A stretch of DNA of 64,000 nt from Marinobacter maritimus (GTDB taxonomy: Bacteria; Pseudomonadota; Gammaproteobacteria; Pseudomonadales; Oleiphilaceae), in assembly GCF_007671675.1 (NCBI RefSeq), contig NZ_VCGW01000005.1, positions 124,001 through 188,000 of the forward strand, read 5' to 3'. Shown here in pieces: positions 56,317 to 64,000 of the stretch. The first letter of the stretch is position 1, and every line of letters begins with the position of its first letter. The position numbers were made by a program, and so were the translations under genes. Below the pieces are notes generated by a model. It did not search any database. It was not told the DNA's origin and saw only the letters and a list, made by a program, of their open reading frames with translations.

Positions 56317-57264
56317 ATGGACTGGATCTCGCCGCGCGCACTTAAACGGCTGGGCATGCTGAACATGAATCAGCGCAACGTGGACTATATTGCGCGTTAC
56401 AACGAACGCTCGTCCTATCCGCTGGTAGACAACAAACTCAAAACAAAACTGGTTGTTGCAGAGTATGGCGTAAAAACGCCCAAACTCCTGCAGGTCGTGA
56501 AACAACAGCACGAAATTTCCCACTTCAGGGAAATGGCCGATGAGCTTGCGGGCTTCGCCATCAAGCCTGCGAAAGGCTCCGGCGGAAAAGGCATTACAGT
56601 GATCACGGGCCGGGATGAGGAGTACTTTGTAAAAGCCTCCGGGGCCAGAGTTGGCGCGCCTGTGCTGGAGCGACACCTGACTAACATTCTGGCGGGCCTC
56701 TATTCTCTGGCCGGCACGCCAGATGTCGCCATTGTTGAAAATCTGGTGGAGTCGGCCCCTTCTCTTGCCAGATACTCTCACCAAGGTGTTCCGGATATAC
56801 GGATCGTCGTGTTTCAGGGCTACCCGGTTATGGCCATGTTGCGGCTTGCAACCACTGCATCTGATGGCAAAGCCAACCTGCACCAGGGCGCGGTAGGCGT
56901 GGGCCTCGACATAGGCACAGGTAAAAGCCTGAATGCGGTGCAATTCAACCGCCCTATCACGCTTCATCCCGACACCGGTCTGGCATTGGAAAACATCAAC
57001 ATTGAGGACTGGGAAGAGATGCTCGAAATGGCCTCACGCTGTTATGAAGCAACAGGCCTGGGCTACATGGGTGTTGATCTTGTGGTAGATGCCAATGAAG
57101 GCCCTTTGTTGCTTGAGCTCAACGCTCGCCCCGGTCTGGCAATTCAAATGGCCAACGGACGCGGATTGCTGCCAAGGCTGAGAGCTATTGAAAGTCTGAA
57201 ACGCCCACACTTTACGCCCAGAGAGCGGGCAAACTACGCAATGAAAACCTTCGCCAGCCTCTAA
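56317..57264 (+). CDS. ATP-grasp alpha-L-glutamate ligase-like protein
   Basis: A 315-residue ATP-grasp enzyme of the RimK-like class. Blocks visible are FAIKPAKGSGGKGITVITG (ATP-binding lysine and glycine loop), VENLVESAP, GVPDIRIVVFQGYPVMAMLR and MGVDLVVDANEGPLLLELNARPG with metal-binding Glu/Asn. Such enzymes join an amino acid or peptide to a carboxylate using ATP. It is one base after the 7TM gene. A bidirectional terminator follows. The product and target are unknown. Confidence 0.9.
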   Translation: MDWISPRALKRLGMLNMNQRNVDYIARYNERSSYPLVDNKLKTKLVVAEYGVKTPKLLQVVKQQHEISHFREMADELAGFAIKPAKGSGGKGITVITGRDEEYFVKASGARVGAPVLERHLTNILAGLYSLAGTPDVAIVENLVESAPSLARYSHQGVPDIRIVVFQGYPVMAMLRLATTASDGKANLHQGAVGVGLDIGTGKSLNAVQFNRPITLHPDTGLALENINIEDWEEMLEMASRCYEATGLGYMGVDLVVDANEGPLLLELNARPGLAIQMANGRGLLPRLRAIESLKRPHFTPRERANYAMKTFASL

Positions 57265-57312
57265 GCCGCAAGCACTCCGGTCCAGTCGATTTTTCTGATT
57301 GCTCGAATGACA

Positions 57313-57355
57313 AGCATAAAAAAACCGAAGCCGAGGCTCCGGTTTTTTTATGCTT
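57313..57355. terminator. Bidirectional terminator between the ATP-grasp gene and the BCCT gene
   Basis: AAGCATAAAAAAACCG pairs with CGGTTTTTTTATGCTT around an inner GAAGCCGAGGCTC stem, with a T-run on both strands. It lies between convergent stops at 57264 and 57370. Confidence 0.93.
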
Positions 57356-57369
57356 TATTGCTTACACCA

Positions 57370-58962
57370 TTACGACATCTCGCCTCTGGCAATCAGCAAC
57401 TTACGCTCATGCGTCAGACCTTTCAGCAGGCCCCAGGTCATGATCAGCAGGATTACAGTGAAAGGTAAGCCAGCACTGACTGCGGTTGCCTGGATGGCAC
57501 CCAGCGCATCTGCACCGCCGCCAAAGATCAAAGCCGCTGCAATGGCCCCTTCCATCACCACCCAGAACACACGCTGTGCTGTGGGCGCATCAGTTTTGCC
57601 TCCGGCAGTTATGCTGTCGATAACCAACGAACCAGAATCCGAAGACGTTATAAAGAAAACCAGCACCAATACAATGCCGATAAACGACAAGATGCCTGTA
57701 AACGGCAGGTGTTCAAACATCTGGAACGTGGCAAGAGAAACGTCAGTGATGCCCTTTTCTGCAAGCACACCGATACCTTTATCAATCTGCTCCAGCGCTG
57801 AGCCACCAAACGAACTCATCCATACCGTGGTAATCACTGTCGGTATGATCAATACAGCTGTCACAAACTCACGAACAGTCCGGCCTTTGGAAACCCGCGC
57901 AATAAACATCCCTACGAAAGGTGACCAGGAAATCCACCAGGCCCAGTAGAACACCGTCCAGCCACGCAGCCAGGTTTCGTCTTCACGCCCAAACGGGTTG
58001 CTCAATGGCACAATGTTGGTCACATAGCTGACACTGGTCGCCCAGATGTTTTCCAGAATGCTCATGGTTGGGCCGGCAAAAATAATGAAGAACAACAAGA
58101 TGCCCGCCAAGGCCATGTTGATGTTACTTAGCACTTTAACCCCGCCGTCAAGACCACGCAGCACAGACATAAGCGCAACAGCGGTCACACCAACGATGAT
58201 AGCCATTTGAACGTTGATGCCAGAACCCATGCCAAACAGGTAGTTCAAGCCGGAAGCCGCTTGCTGCGCACCGAAACCAAGAGAGGTGGCCAGGCCGAAA
58301 ATGGTCGCAACAACTGCCAGGATATCAATAATATGACCAGGCCAGCCCCACACCTTATCCTTCAGCAGAGGGAAAAAGGCAGAACGGATGGTCAGTGGCA
58401 TACCCTTATTGAACGAAAAGAACGCTAATGAAAGCGCAACAATAGAATAAACCGCCCAAGGATGAAGGCCCCAATGATACATGGTGGCGCCCATGGCAAG
58501 ATCACGAGCTTCAGGCGTGTTGGCAGCCACGTCAAAAGGCGTCCCGAACCAGCCAGTGTAGTAGGCCACGGGCTCTGCAACTGCCCAGAACATCAGGCCG
58601 ATACCCATGCCAGCTGCAAACAGCATGGCAAACCAGGACAGGGTAGAGAACTCAGGCTTGGCATCCATTCCACCCAGGCGAATTTTCCCCACAGGCATGA
58701 AAATCAACGCAATACACACGATGACAAAGATGTTGGCACTTAGCAGAAAAAACCAGTCAAAGGTTGCGATGATGTCCAGTTTGGCGCCATCCAGCAATTC
58801 CTTGGCCGCCTCCGGGAACATAAGTGTCCCTATGACAAAAACAACCACCAGTATTGCGGTGATCGGAAATACCGGTGCGTGTAGATCCAGCCCGAATGGA
58901 TTGACATTATCCTGGCCGGCCACGTAATCCGTTTGATACTCGTCTTTAACTACGTCGCCCAC
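57370..58962 (-). CDS. BCCT-family betaine/carnitine/choline transporter
   Basis: A 530-residue twelve-helix transporter. The betaine-binding Trp region is seen in YHWGLHPWAVYSIVALSLA, and the family signature in TVFYWAWWISWSPFVGMFIA. The C-terminus is short, without a long osmosensing tail as in BetP, so regulation by an extended tail is unlikely. It should import an osmoprotectant such as glycine betaine. A 20-bp palindrome lies 81-100 bases upstream of the start and may be an operator. Confidence 0.92.
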   Translation of the reverse strand: MGDVVKDEYQTDYVAGQDNVNPFGLDLHAPVFPITAILVVVFVIGTLMFPEAAKELLDGAKLDIIATFDWFFLLSANIFVIVCIALIFMPVGKIRLGGMDAKPEFSTLSWFAMLFAAGMGIGLMFWAVAEPVAYYTGWFGTPFDVAANTPEARDLAMGATMYHWGLHPWAVYSIVALSLAFFSFNKGMPLTIRSAFFPLLKDKVWGWPGHIIDILAVVATIFGLATSLGFGAQQAASGLNYLFGMGSGINVQMAIIVGVTAVALMSVLRGLDGGVKVLSNINMALAGILLFFIIFAGPTMSILENIWATSVSYVTNIVPLSNPFGREDETWLRGWTVFYWAWWISWSPFVGMFIARVSKGRTVREFVTAVLIIPTVITTVWMSSFGGSALEQIDKGIGVLAEKGITDVSLATFQMFEHLPFTGILSFIGIVLVLVFFITSSDSGSLVIDSITAGGKTDAPTAQRVFWVVMEGAIAAALIFGGGADALGAIQATAVSAGLPFTVILLIMTWGLLKGLTHERKLLIARGEMS

Positions 58963-59042
58963 GTTTGGCGCCTCCTGGTTCTGAATTTAGTAACGAATAC
59001 TCTTCACAATCTGGATTCAAACGTTACAGGCGCGCCATATTA

Positions 59043-59062
59043 ATGTTTTGAGCTCAAAACAT
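59043..59062. promoter_or_regulatory. 20-bp perfect palindrome between BCCT and FMN enzyme genes
   Basis: ATGTTTTGAG followed at once by its exact reverse complement CTCAAAACAT, with no spacer. It lies in the 270-base gap between divergent genes, 81 bases from the BCCT start and 171 from the glutamate-synthase-like start. It may be a repressor site. A TetR/BetI- or GntR-type protein is a guess. Nothing else in the gap was assigned. Confidence 0.6.
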
Positions 59063-59232
59063 CAAAACGTCATGATCGGGAACACCAGTTGACAGAATAG
59101 ACTAGATTCAGAGCGTCGAGACCAAAAGCTTCACCAATCGGATATCAGTCAAGCGCCGTATCGATATACTGGACGCTGAAAAAAAGACAAAAGCCACCAT
59201 AGAAAGCACCCACGGAGCCAAACGAGATATTC

Positions 59233-60876
59233 ATGGAGAAAACAACCACGTTCCCAATGCGCTACTCAGCCTACGTAATAAGCATTACGGGCTTTATTGT
59301 CTCTCTGGCGCTCAGCTTGCACTTTGAGGCGGGTTATATTTTCCCGGGCATATTCGGCGCCCTGGCGGTTCTTGGCACCTACGACATGTTACAAAAAGCG
59401 CACACCATCAGTCGCAACTATCCGATCATGGTGCACTTCCGTTATCTTTTTGAATCCATAGGGCCGGAGATTCGCCAGTACTTTATTCAGTCTGATAACG
59501 ACGAGCAGCCTTTTTCCAGGGATCAGCGCAACATTATCTATCAGCGTGCCAAAAACGTGCTGGACAAACGCCCATTTGGCTCGCAACTGAAAATGTACGA
59601 AGACGGCTTCGAGTGGATAAATCATTCCCTCAAACCATCTAAAATCGCGGATAGCAACTTCCGCATTCAGATTGGTTCGCGCTGCGCCAAGCCCTACAAC
59701 GCAAGCGTTTTCAACATCTCTGCCATGAGCTTTGGTTCACTTTCTGCGAATGCGATTCTGAGCCTGAACACAGGGGCCAAAATGGGCAGCTTCTATCACG
59801 ACACGGGCGAAGGTTCCATCTCTCGCTATCACAAGCAACCAGGGGGCGATCTGGTCTGGGAAATAGGCTCCGGCTACTTCGGTTGTCGGAATAAAGATGG
59901 CTCATTCAGCCCGGAACAGTTTGCAAGAAACGCGACGCTCGATCAGGTAAAAATGATAGAGGTCAAACTATCTCAGGGTGCAAAACCCGGGCACGGAGGC
60001 ATTCTCCCCGGCGCCAAAGTTACACCTGAAATTGCGGAAGCCCGAGGCGTATCCGTAGGCGAAGACTGCACTTCGCCCGCACAGCACTCGGCATTTTCAA
60101 CGCCCATTGAAATGCTGGAATTTGTCGACCAACTTCGCGAGCTATCCGGAGGCAAACCGGTCGGCTTCAAATTGGCTATCGGTCACCCTTGGGAGTGGTT
60201 TGCCATTGTTAAAGCGATGCTGGAGACCGGGCGCAAACCCGACTTTATTGTTGTGGATGGCGGCGAAGGCGGCACCGGCGCCGCGCCGCTGGAGTTTATC
60301 AATCGCATCGGCACGCCCATGACCGAAGCGCTTCTTCTGGTACACAACACTCTGGTGGGCACCAATCTCAGGGAAGATGTCGCCATCGGTGCCGCCGGGA
60401 AAATCACTTCGGCATTCAACATTGCGCGTACGCTGGCCTTGGGCGCTGATTGGTGCAACGCTGCCCGCGGCTACATGTTTTCACTGGGCTGCATTCAGGC
60501 TCTGAATTGCCATACGGGTCGCTGCCCCAGCGGGGTTGCAACTCAGGACCCCAGAAGAAGCAAAAAGCTGGATGTAGAAGACAAAAGCAAAAGGGTATAC
60601 AACTTCCACAAAAACACTCTGGATGCCCTGCAAAACCTGTTGGAAGCCTCCGGCTTGCGCCATCCTGGCGAGCTAGGGCCTGAGCACATCGTTCGTCGGG
60701 TATCAAAAACAAAAGTGCATGCCTACATCGATCTATTTCCCTTCCTGGCACCCGGCGCACTGCTGGAAGGTAAAACAGGGATGGCGGTCTTCGATAAATA
60801 CTGGGCCGTATCGGAACCAGACAGCTTTGATCCGCCAGAGTTCGTGCAGCGGCTCAGAGAAACCAAGCTTCGCTAA
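59233..60876 (+). CDS. FMN-binding glutamate synthase family protein with N-terminal membrane segment
   Basis: A 547-residue protein. Two hydrophobic helices (YVISITGFIVSLALSLHF and FPGIFGALAVLGTYDML) lead into a TIM-barrel like that of the glutamate synthase large subunit: MSFGSLSANAILSLN, KPGHGGILPGAKVT, FIVVDGGEGGTGAAP and the Cys-rich GCIQALNCHTGRCPSG. Stand-alone members of this family (YerD/GlxD-like) are not true glutamate synthases, since they have no glutaminase domain. The substrate is unknown. The 270-base upstream gap has the palindrome at 59043. Confidence 0.88.
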   Translation: MEKTTTFPMRYSAYVISITGFIVSLALSLHFEAGYIFPGIFGALAVLGTYDMLQKAHTISRNYPIMVHFRYLFESIGPEIRQYFIQSDNDEQPFSRDQRNIIYQRAKNVLDKRPFGSQLKMYEDGFEWINHSLKPSKIADSNFRIQIGSRCAKPYNASVFNISAMSFGSLSANAILSLNTGAKMGSFYHDTGEGSISRYHKQPGGDLVWEIGSGYFGCRNKDGSFSPEQFARNATLDQVKMIEVKLSQGAKPGHGGILPGAKVTPEIAEARGVSVGEDCTSPAQHSAFSTPIEMLEFVDQLRELSGGKPVGFKLAIGHPWEWFAIVKAMLETGRKPDFIVVDGGEGGTGAAPLEFINRIGTPMTEALLLVHNTLVGTNLREDVAIGAAGKITSAFNIARTLALGADWCNAARGYMFSLGCIQALNCHTGRCPSGVATQDPRRSKKLDVEDKSKRVYNFHKNTLDALQNLLEASGLRHPGELGPEHIVRRVSKTKVHAYIDLFPFLAPGALLEGKTGMAVFDKYWAVSEPDSFDPPEFVQRLRETKLR

Positions 60877-61037
60877 AAATCCAGGGGCAAAACCCGCAAA
60901 GTCTGTTTATTTTTGCTTTGGGCTAGTGTAGACTTCGCTCCCGCTAAGCCACTGAGATTCCTCTTTAAGTCTCTTTGGCACATGTCATCAACGCTTGGCA
61001 TCAAAGACCGGCTTTGAAATGACTGAAATTAGCAAAT

Positions 61038-61114
<77 letters not shown>

Positions 61115-61123
61115 TATTTTTTT

Positions 61124-61160
61124 AAAAAAGGCAGGCGCTTGCACAGCGCCTGCCTTTTTT
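61124..61160 (+). terminator. Terminator after tRNA-Pro
   Basis: AAAAAAGGCAGGCGCT pairs with AGCGCCTGCCTTTTTT around a five-base loop, followed by TTTTTT. It starts ten bases after the tRNA end. Confidence 0.95.
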
Positions 61161-61345
61161 GTGTTTGGGCAATCCAGTATAAATCCAAAAAGCTTCTGCT
61201 CTGCAGATACCTTGAATACGCCGCCTCTTCTGCCTGTTAGGCTGTAGAAGAGGCATTCGGATTCACCGGGATACAGATAACGCTTTTCACAGATCTCTTC
61301 GCATTAGAAATCTGCGTTACTCTCGATCGCCAGAACCTCCGGACC

Positions 61346-61984
61346 TTACAGTTTTGCAACTGCCTCAGCCACAGGCGTATCACCAGACACCACGTAAAAG
61401 ACACTGTCACCGGTTGTATCCGCATCGAGAGTCGCCAGCAAAACGCGTGCAACATCCTGCCGTGGAATTTTACCGATTTCCTCCGGCCTCACACTGACCG
61501 AAACCTTGCCCGTACCTTCGTCATTGGTAAGCTGACCCGGGCGAACAATGGTGTAATTCAGGCCGCTGTTTTTCAAATGCTCATCGGCGTTGTGCTTGGC
61601 TTGCAGATAATGACGAAGTTTTTCAGGCCCGTTATCCGGCTCCTCCGCACCAATACTGCTCACGATGACAAATCGTTTTATACCCATGGCCTTGGCCGTA
61701 TCAATCAGGCGGATAGCACCATTCTGGTCGACATCAGTGGTTTTTTCCGGCCCCGTATGCGGGCCGGAGCCAGCGGCGAAGATGACTGCATCACAGCCTT
61801 TCATAGCCTCGCTGCAATCTTTCTCCAGATCTCCCAACACGGTTTCAGTAGCGCCCAACTGCTGCAATTCCGGCCCTTGGTCGGGGTGCCGAATCATGGC
61901 CCGCACCTCATGATCGCTGTTTGCCATTTCACGCAACAGGTGTTGCCCTATCTGTCCGTTAGCTCCCGCAATGAACACATGCAT
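61346..61984 (-). CDS. NAD(P)-binding atypical SDR protein
   Basis: A 212-residue Rossmann protein with the dinucleotide-binding GANGQIG at 7-13, the AVIFAAGSG strand end and FVIVSSIGAEEP in the middle. It resembles YwnB/YhfK/BLVRB-type NAD(P)H-binding proteins, which are often predicted to act on flavins, quinones or nucleotides. No canonical YxxxK catalytic pair is evident. It is divergent from the aldehyde dehydrogenase gene; the tail side holds a short GCCTCTTCT inverted repeat (61223-61254) that might help end its message. Confidence 0.85.
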   Translation of the reverse strand: MHVFIAGANGQIGQHLLREMANSDHEVRAMIRHPDQGPELQQLGATETVLGDLEKDCSEAMKGCDAVIFAAGSGPHTGPEKTTDVDQNGAIRLIDTAKAMGIKRFVIVSSIGAEEPDNGPEKLRHYLQAKHNADEHLKNSGLNYTIVRPGQLTNDEGTGKVSVSVRPEEIGKIPRQDVARVLLATLDADTTGDSVFYVVSGDTPVAEAVAKL

Positions 61985-62162
61985 GGCGAATCTCCTGATT
62001 GGTTATTTCTAATGGTTACGATCTATAGATCAGTGCAAGACTCGCTCAATTCAACCCATGCCCTCCCGTTTTAGATGAAATAGCTTAGCGCCCTCACCTG
62101 CCCAGGCTCTACAGCCCACCAATCTGCTATCATGGCTAAAATTCCCAACGAAGAGCTGAATC

Positions 62163-63596
62163 ATGATGGATGCAACCAAGTTTTACATTAATGGGAAATG
62201 GGTCACACCTGAGGGAACCCAGCACCTGGACGTTATCAACCCTTCTGATGAGAAAGGATTTTCCACGATAACACTGGGTTCAAAGGCCGATACGGACAAC
62301 GCTGTCAGTGCTGCAAGAAAGGCCTTCCCCGCCTGGTCGACCTCTACCAAAGAACAGCGTATTGAGCTGCTTGAACGCTTGTTCGAAATCTATAAGGCCC
62401 GCGCTGAAGAGATGGCTCAAACCATCAGCCAGGAAATGGGCGCCCCCATTGATCTTGCAAGAAGCGCACAGGTTGGCGCCGGCGCGGCACACCTGAAAAA
62501 CACCATTCGCGCGTTGAAGTCTTTCAGCTTTGAGCACCCCCTGGGTGACCACGCACCGGACAACATCATTCTGCACGAGCCGGTAGGTGTCTGTGCGTTG
62601 ATAACTCCCTGGAACTGGCCGATGAACCAGGTAATGCTGAAGGTAGCTCCGGCGCTAGCGGCAGGCTGCACGGTGGTTATCAAGCCATCTGAAATCTCGC
62701 CCCTGTCGGCAATGCTTCTTGCCGAGATGATTGACAACTCGGGCTTCCCGGATGGCGTTTTCAACCTTGTTAACGGCGATGGCGCAGGCGTTGGCTCGCA
62801 ACTCTCCGAGCATCCGGATGTTGATCTGGTCAGCTTTACCGGCTCCACTCGCGCCGGCAAAGCGATAACAATTGCTGCCGCAGACACGATGAAACGAATC
62901 GGTCTCGAGCTGGGCGGCAAAGGCGCCAATATCATCTTTGCGGACGCTGATGAGAAAGCAGTGACCCGTGGTGTACGCCACTGCTTCGCTAACTCCGGCC
63001 AATCATGCAACGCTCCTACACGAATGCTGGTGGAAAAGTCTGTTTACAAACAGGCGGTTGAAACCGCAGCTATGATTGCAGGTAAAACCGACGTGGGTCT
63101 CGCAGGTAACGAAGGTCGACATATCGGACCCCTAGTCTCGGAGCAGCAGTTCCAGAAGGTTCAGGCGTTGATCAAAAAGGGTATCGAAGAAGGTGCGACG
63201 CTGGCCGCTGGTGGCGAAGGCCGGCCAGAAGGATTTGAGGAAGGCTATTTCGTGAAACCAACCGTGTTCGCGGATGTAACACCCGGCATGACCATTTGGA
63301 GCGAAGAGATTTTCGGTCCGGTTCTGGCCATCACGCCTTTTGAAACAGAAGAAGAAGCGATAGAGCTGGCGAACGATACGCTCTACGGGCTTACTAACTA
63401 CATCCAGACTTCTGACAAAGACAAAGCCCGCAGGGTCGCCAGGCAGGTCAGATCGGGCATGGTGGAAATTAACGGCAAGTCCGGATCGGCAGGCTTTCCA
63501 TTCGGCGGTATGAAGCAGTCCGGCAATGGCAGCCGCGAAGGTGGTGTCTGGGGCCTGGAAGAGTTCCTTGAAGTTAAATCTGTCACCGACTGGTAA
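62163..63596 (+). CDS. Aldehyde dehydrogenase family protein
   Basis: A 477-residue NAD(P)-dependent aldehyde dehydrogenase. The catalytic cysteine is C282 in NSGQSCNAP, with the general base in GLELGGKGANI and the Asn in ITPWNWPMNQV. The cofactor part FTGSTRAGKAI is typical. The substrate cannot be read from the sequence; the group includes enzymes for betaine, 4-aminobutyraldehyde-type and long-chain aldehydes. GAAGAG precedes the ATG. A hairpin follows the stop at 63625-63664. Confidence 0.93.
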   Translation: MMDATKFYINGKWVTPEGTQHLDVINPSDEKGFSTITLGSKADTDNAVSAARKAFPAWSTSTKEQRIELLERLFEIYKARAEEMAQTISQEMGAPIDLARSAQVGAGAAHLKNTIRALKSFSFEHPLGDHAPDNIILHEPVGVCALITPWNWPMNQVMLKVAPALAAGCTVVIKPSEISPLSAMLLAEMIDNSGFPDGVFNLVNGDGAGVGSQLSEHPDVDLVSFTGSTRAGKAITIAAADTMKRIGLELGGKGANIIFADADEKAVTRGVRHCFANSGQSCNAPTRMLVEKSVYKQAVETAAMIAGKTDVGLAGNEGRHIGPLVSEQQFQKVQALIKKGIEEGATLAAGGEGRPEGFEEGYFVKPTVFADVTPGMTIWSEEIFGPVLAITPFETEEEAIELANDTLYGLTNYIQTSDKDKARRVARQVRSGMVEINGKSGSAGFPFGGMKQSGNGSREGGVWGLEEFLEVKSVTDW

Positions 63597-63624
63597 GGTT
63601 TACTACAGTTGGTTAAAGCATAAC

Positions 63625-63664
63625 CAATCGCCCCGGAGCGCCAAAGAGGATCTCCGGGGCGATT
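63625..63664. terminator. Terminator-like hairpin between convergent genes
   Basis: AATCGCCCCGGAG pairs exactly with CTCCGGGGCGATT around a loop of about 14 bases, between the aldehyde dehydrogenase stop (63596) and the Crp-like stop (63668). There is little T-run, so efficiency may be moderate. Confidence 0.7.
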
Positions 63665-63667
63665 GCC

Positions 63668-64000
63668 TTACAAGCCCGTCACATCAATTCTACCACGTGA
63701 CAATTGCACCCTGCCCTTGCGTTCAAGCTCTTTCAACAACCGGCTTACAACCTCTCTGGCGGTTCCCAGCTCAACTGCAAGCGCTTGATGAGTGATATGG
63801 ATAGGACTGCACCGCGCGGCTAACCATTCCTCAAGGCGCTCATCCATTCGGCGAAAGGCCACCTCTTCCACCAGCAACATAAGGTCGTCAAGTCGACGCC
63901 CATACGATTCCATAATTCCCAGACGAAAGGCAGCTGACTGATCCATCAGCCGGTCAAACAGGCCTCGAGGAACCAGAGCAGCTACAGACTCCTCTTCTAC
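63668..64000 (-). CDS. Crp/Fnr-family transcription regulator (partial, N-terminus outside window)
   Basis: The minus strand is open from the window edge to a stop at 63668, giving 110 residues that form the end of a Crp/Fnr regulator. The dimer helix (FRLGIMESYGRRLDDLMLLV) is followed by the winged helix-turn-helix ITHQALAVELGTAREVVSRL and LLKELERKGRVQLSRGRIDV. Codons before 63946 stay in frame (VAALVPRGLFDRL), so the gene continues past the edge. The effector domain is not visible, so what it senses cannot be told. Confidence 0.92.
   Translation of the reverse strand, partial: VEEESVAALVPRGLFDRLMDQSAAFRLGIMESYGRRLDDLMLLVEEVAFRRMDERLEEWLAARCSPIHITHQALAVELGTAREVVSRLLKELERKGRVQLSRGRIDVTGL

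Noticed and set aside
61223..61254. GCCTCTTCT inverted repeat downstream of the NAD(P)-binding gene
   Set aside because: Nine-base stem, no T-run and a long loop. It is too weak to list as a terminator.

Overview
The window looks like a chromosomal segment of a marine gammaproteobacterium, most likely Marinobacter or a close relative. This is inferred from the gene orders bamA-rseP-dxr-cdsA-uppS-frr-pyrH-tsf-rpsB and map-glnD-dapC-yffB-dapD-dapE, from several osmolyte genes, and from a VolA/Pla-1 type surface lipase. No database search was possible.

Layout. (1) 1-9000, minus strand: a housekeeping run for translation (rpsB, tsf, frr), UMP kinase, isoprenoid and phospholipid precursors (uppS, cdsA, dxr), the RseP protease and the first part of bamA. 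Strong hairpins sit in the rpsB-tsf and tsf-pyrH gaps. (2) 9.1-16.3 kb, plus strand: map, glnD and the succinylase branch of lysine/diaminopimelate synthesis. (3) 16.3-20.7 kb: slyX, a membrane-anchored cold-shock-domain protein, a Clp-N/P-loop ATPase with a small overlapping partner, a glyoxalase and a DUF1853 protein. (4) 20.7-32.6 kb, minus strand: the accessory region. In order of transcription it holds a VgrG spike, a VasX-like pore-forming type VI effector, three diverged copies of one membrane protein (probable immunity proteins) with a small zinc-ribbon membrane protein between two of them, an orphan copy of the effector C-terminus with a different tip, a DUF6708-like membrane gene broken at a run of eight G, and a ParD-like antitoxin/zeta toxin pair. 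No type VI structural genes are present, so this is an auxiliary vgrG island.

(5) 32.8-41 kb: two quinone/enone oxidoreductases, then a minus-strand operon for glucosylglycerate metabolism (glycerate kinase, HAD phosphatase, GT81 synthase, GH13_18 phosphorylase) ending in a DUF3524/QTMAN-type glycosyltransferase. (6) 41-53.2 kb: SelO, class I fumarase, enoyl-CoA hydratase, a 1,052-residue lipoprotein lipase, an alpha-methylacyl-CoA racemase facing an AraC-type regulator, a secreted repeat protein and RmuC. (7) 53.5-57.3 kb: a retropepsin/transglutaminase-7TM/ATP-grasp operon, a predicted peptide-ligase and protease system of poorly known function. (8) 57.3-64 kb: a BCCT transporter, an FMN glutamate-synthase-like enzyme with a 20-bp palindrome between them, tRNA-Pro(GGG), an NAD(P)-binding protein, an aldehyde dehydrogenase, and the C-terminal part of a Crp/Fnr regulator cut by the window edge.

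The parts most worth attention are the type VI island with its immunity copies, swapped effector tail and homopolymer frameshift, the retropepsin/ATP-grasp operon, and the glucosylglycerate operon with its unexpected glycosyltransferase.
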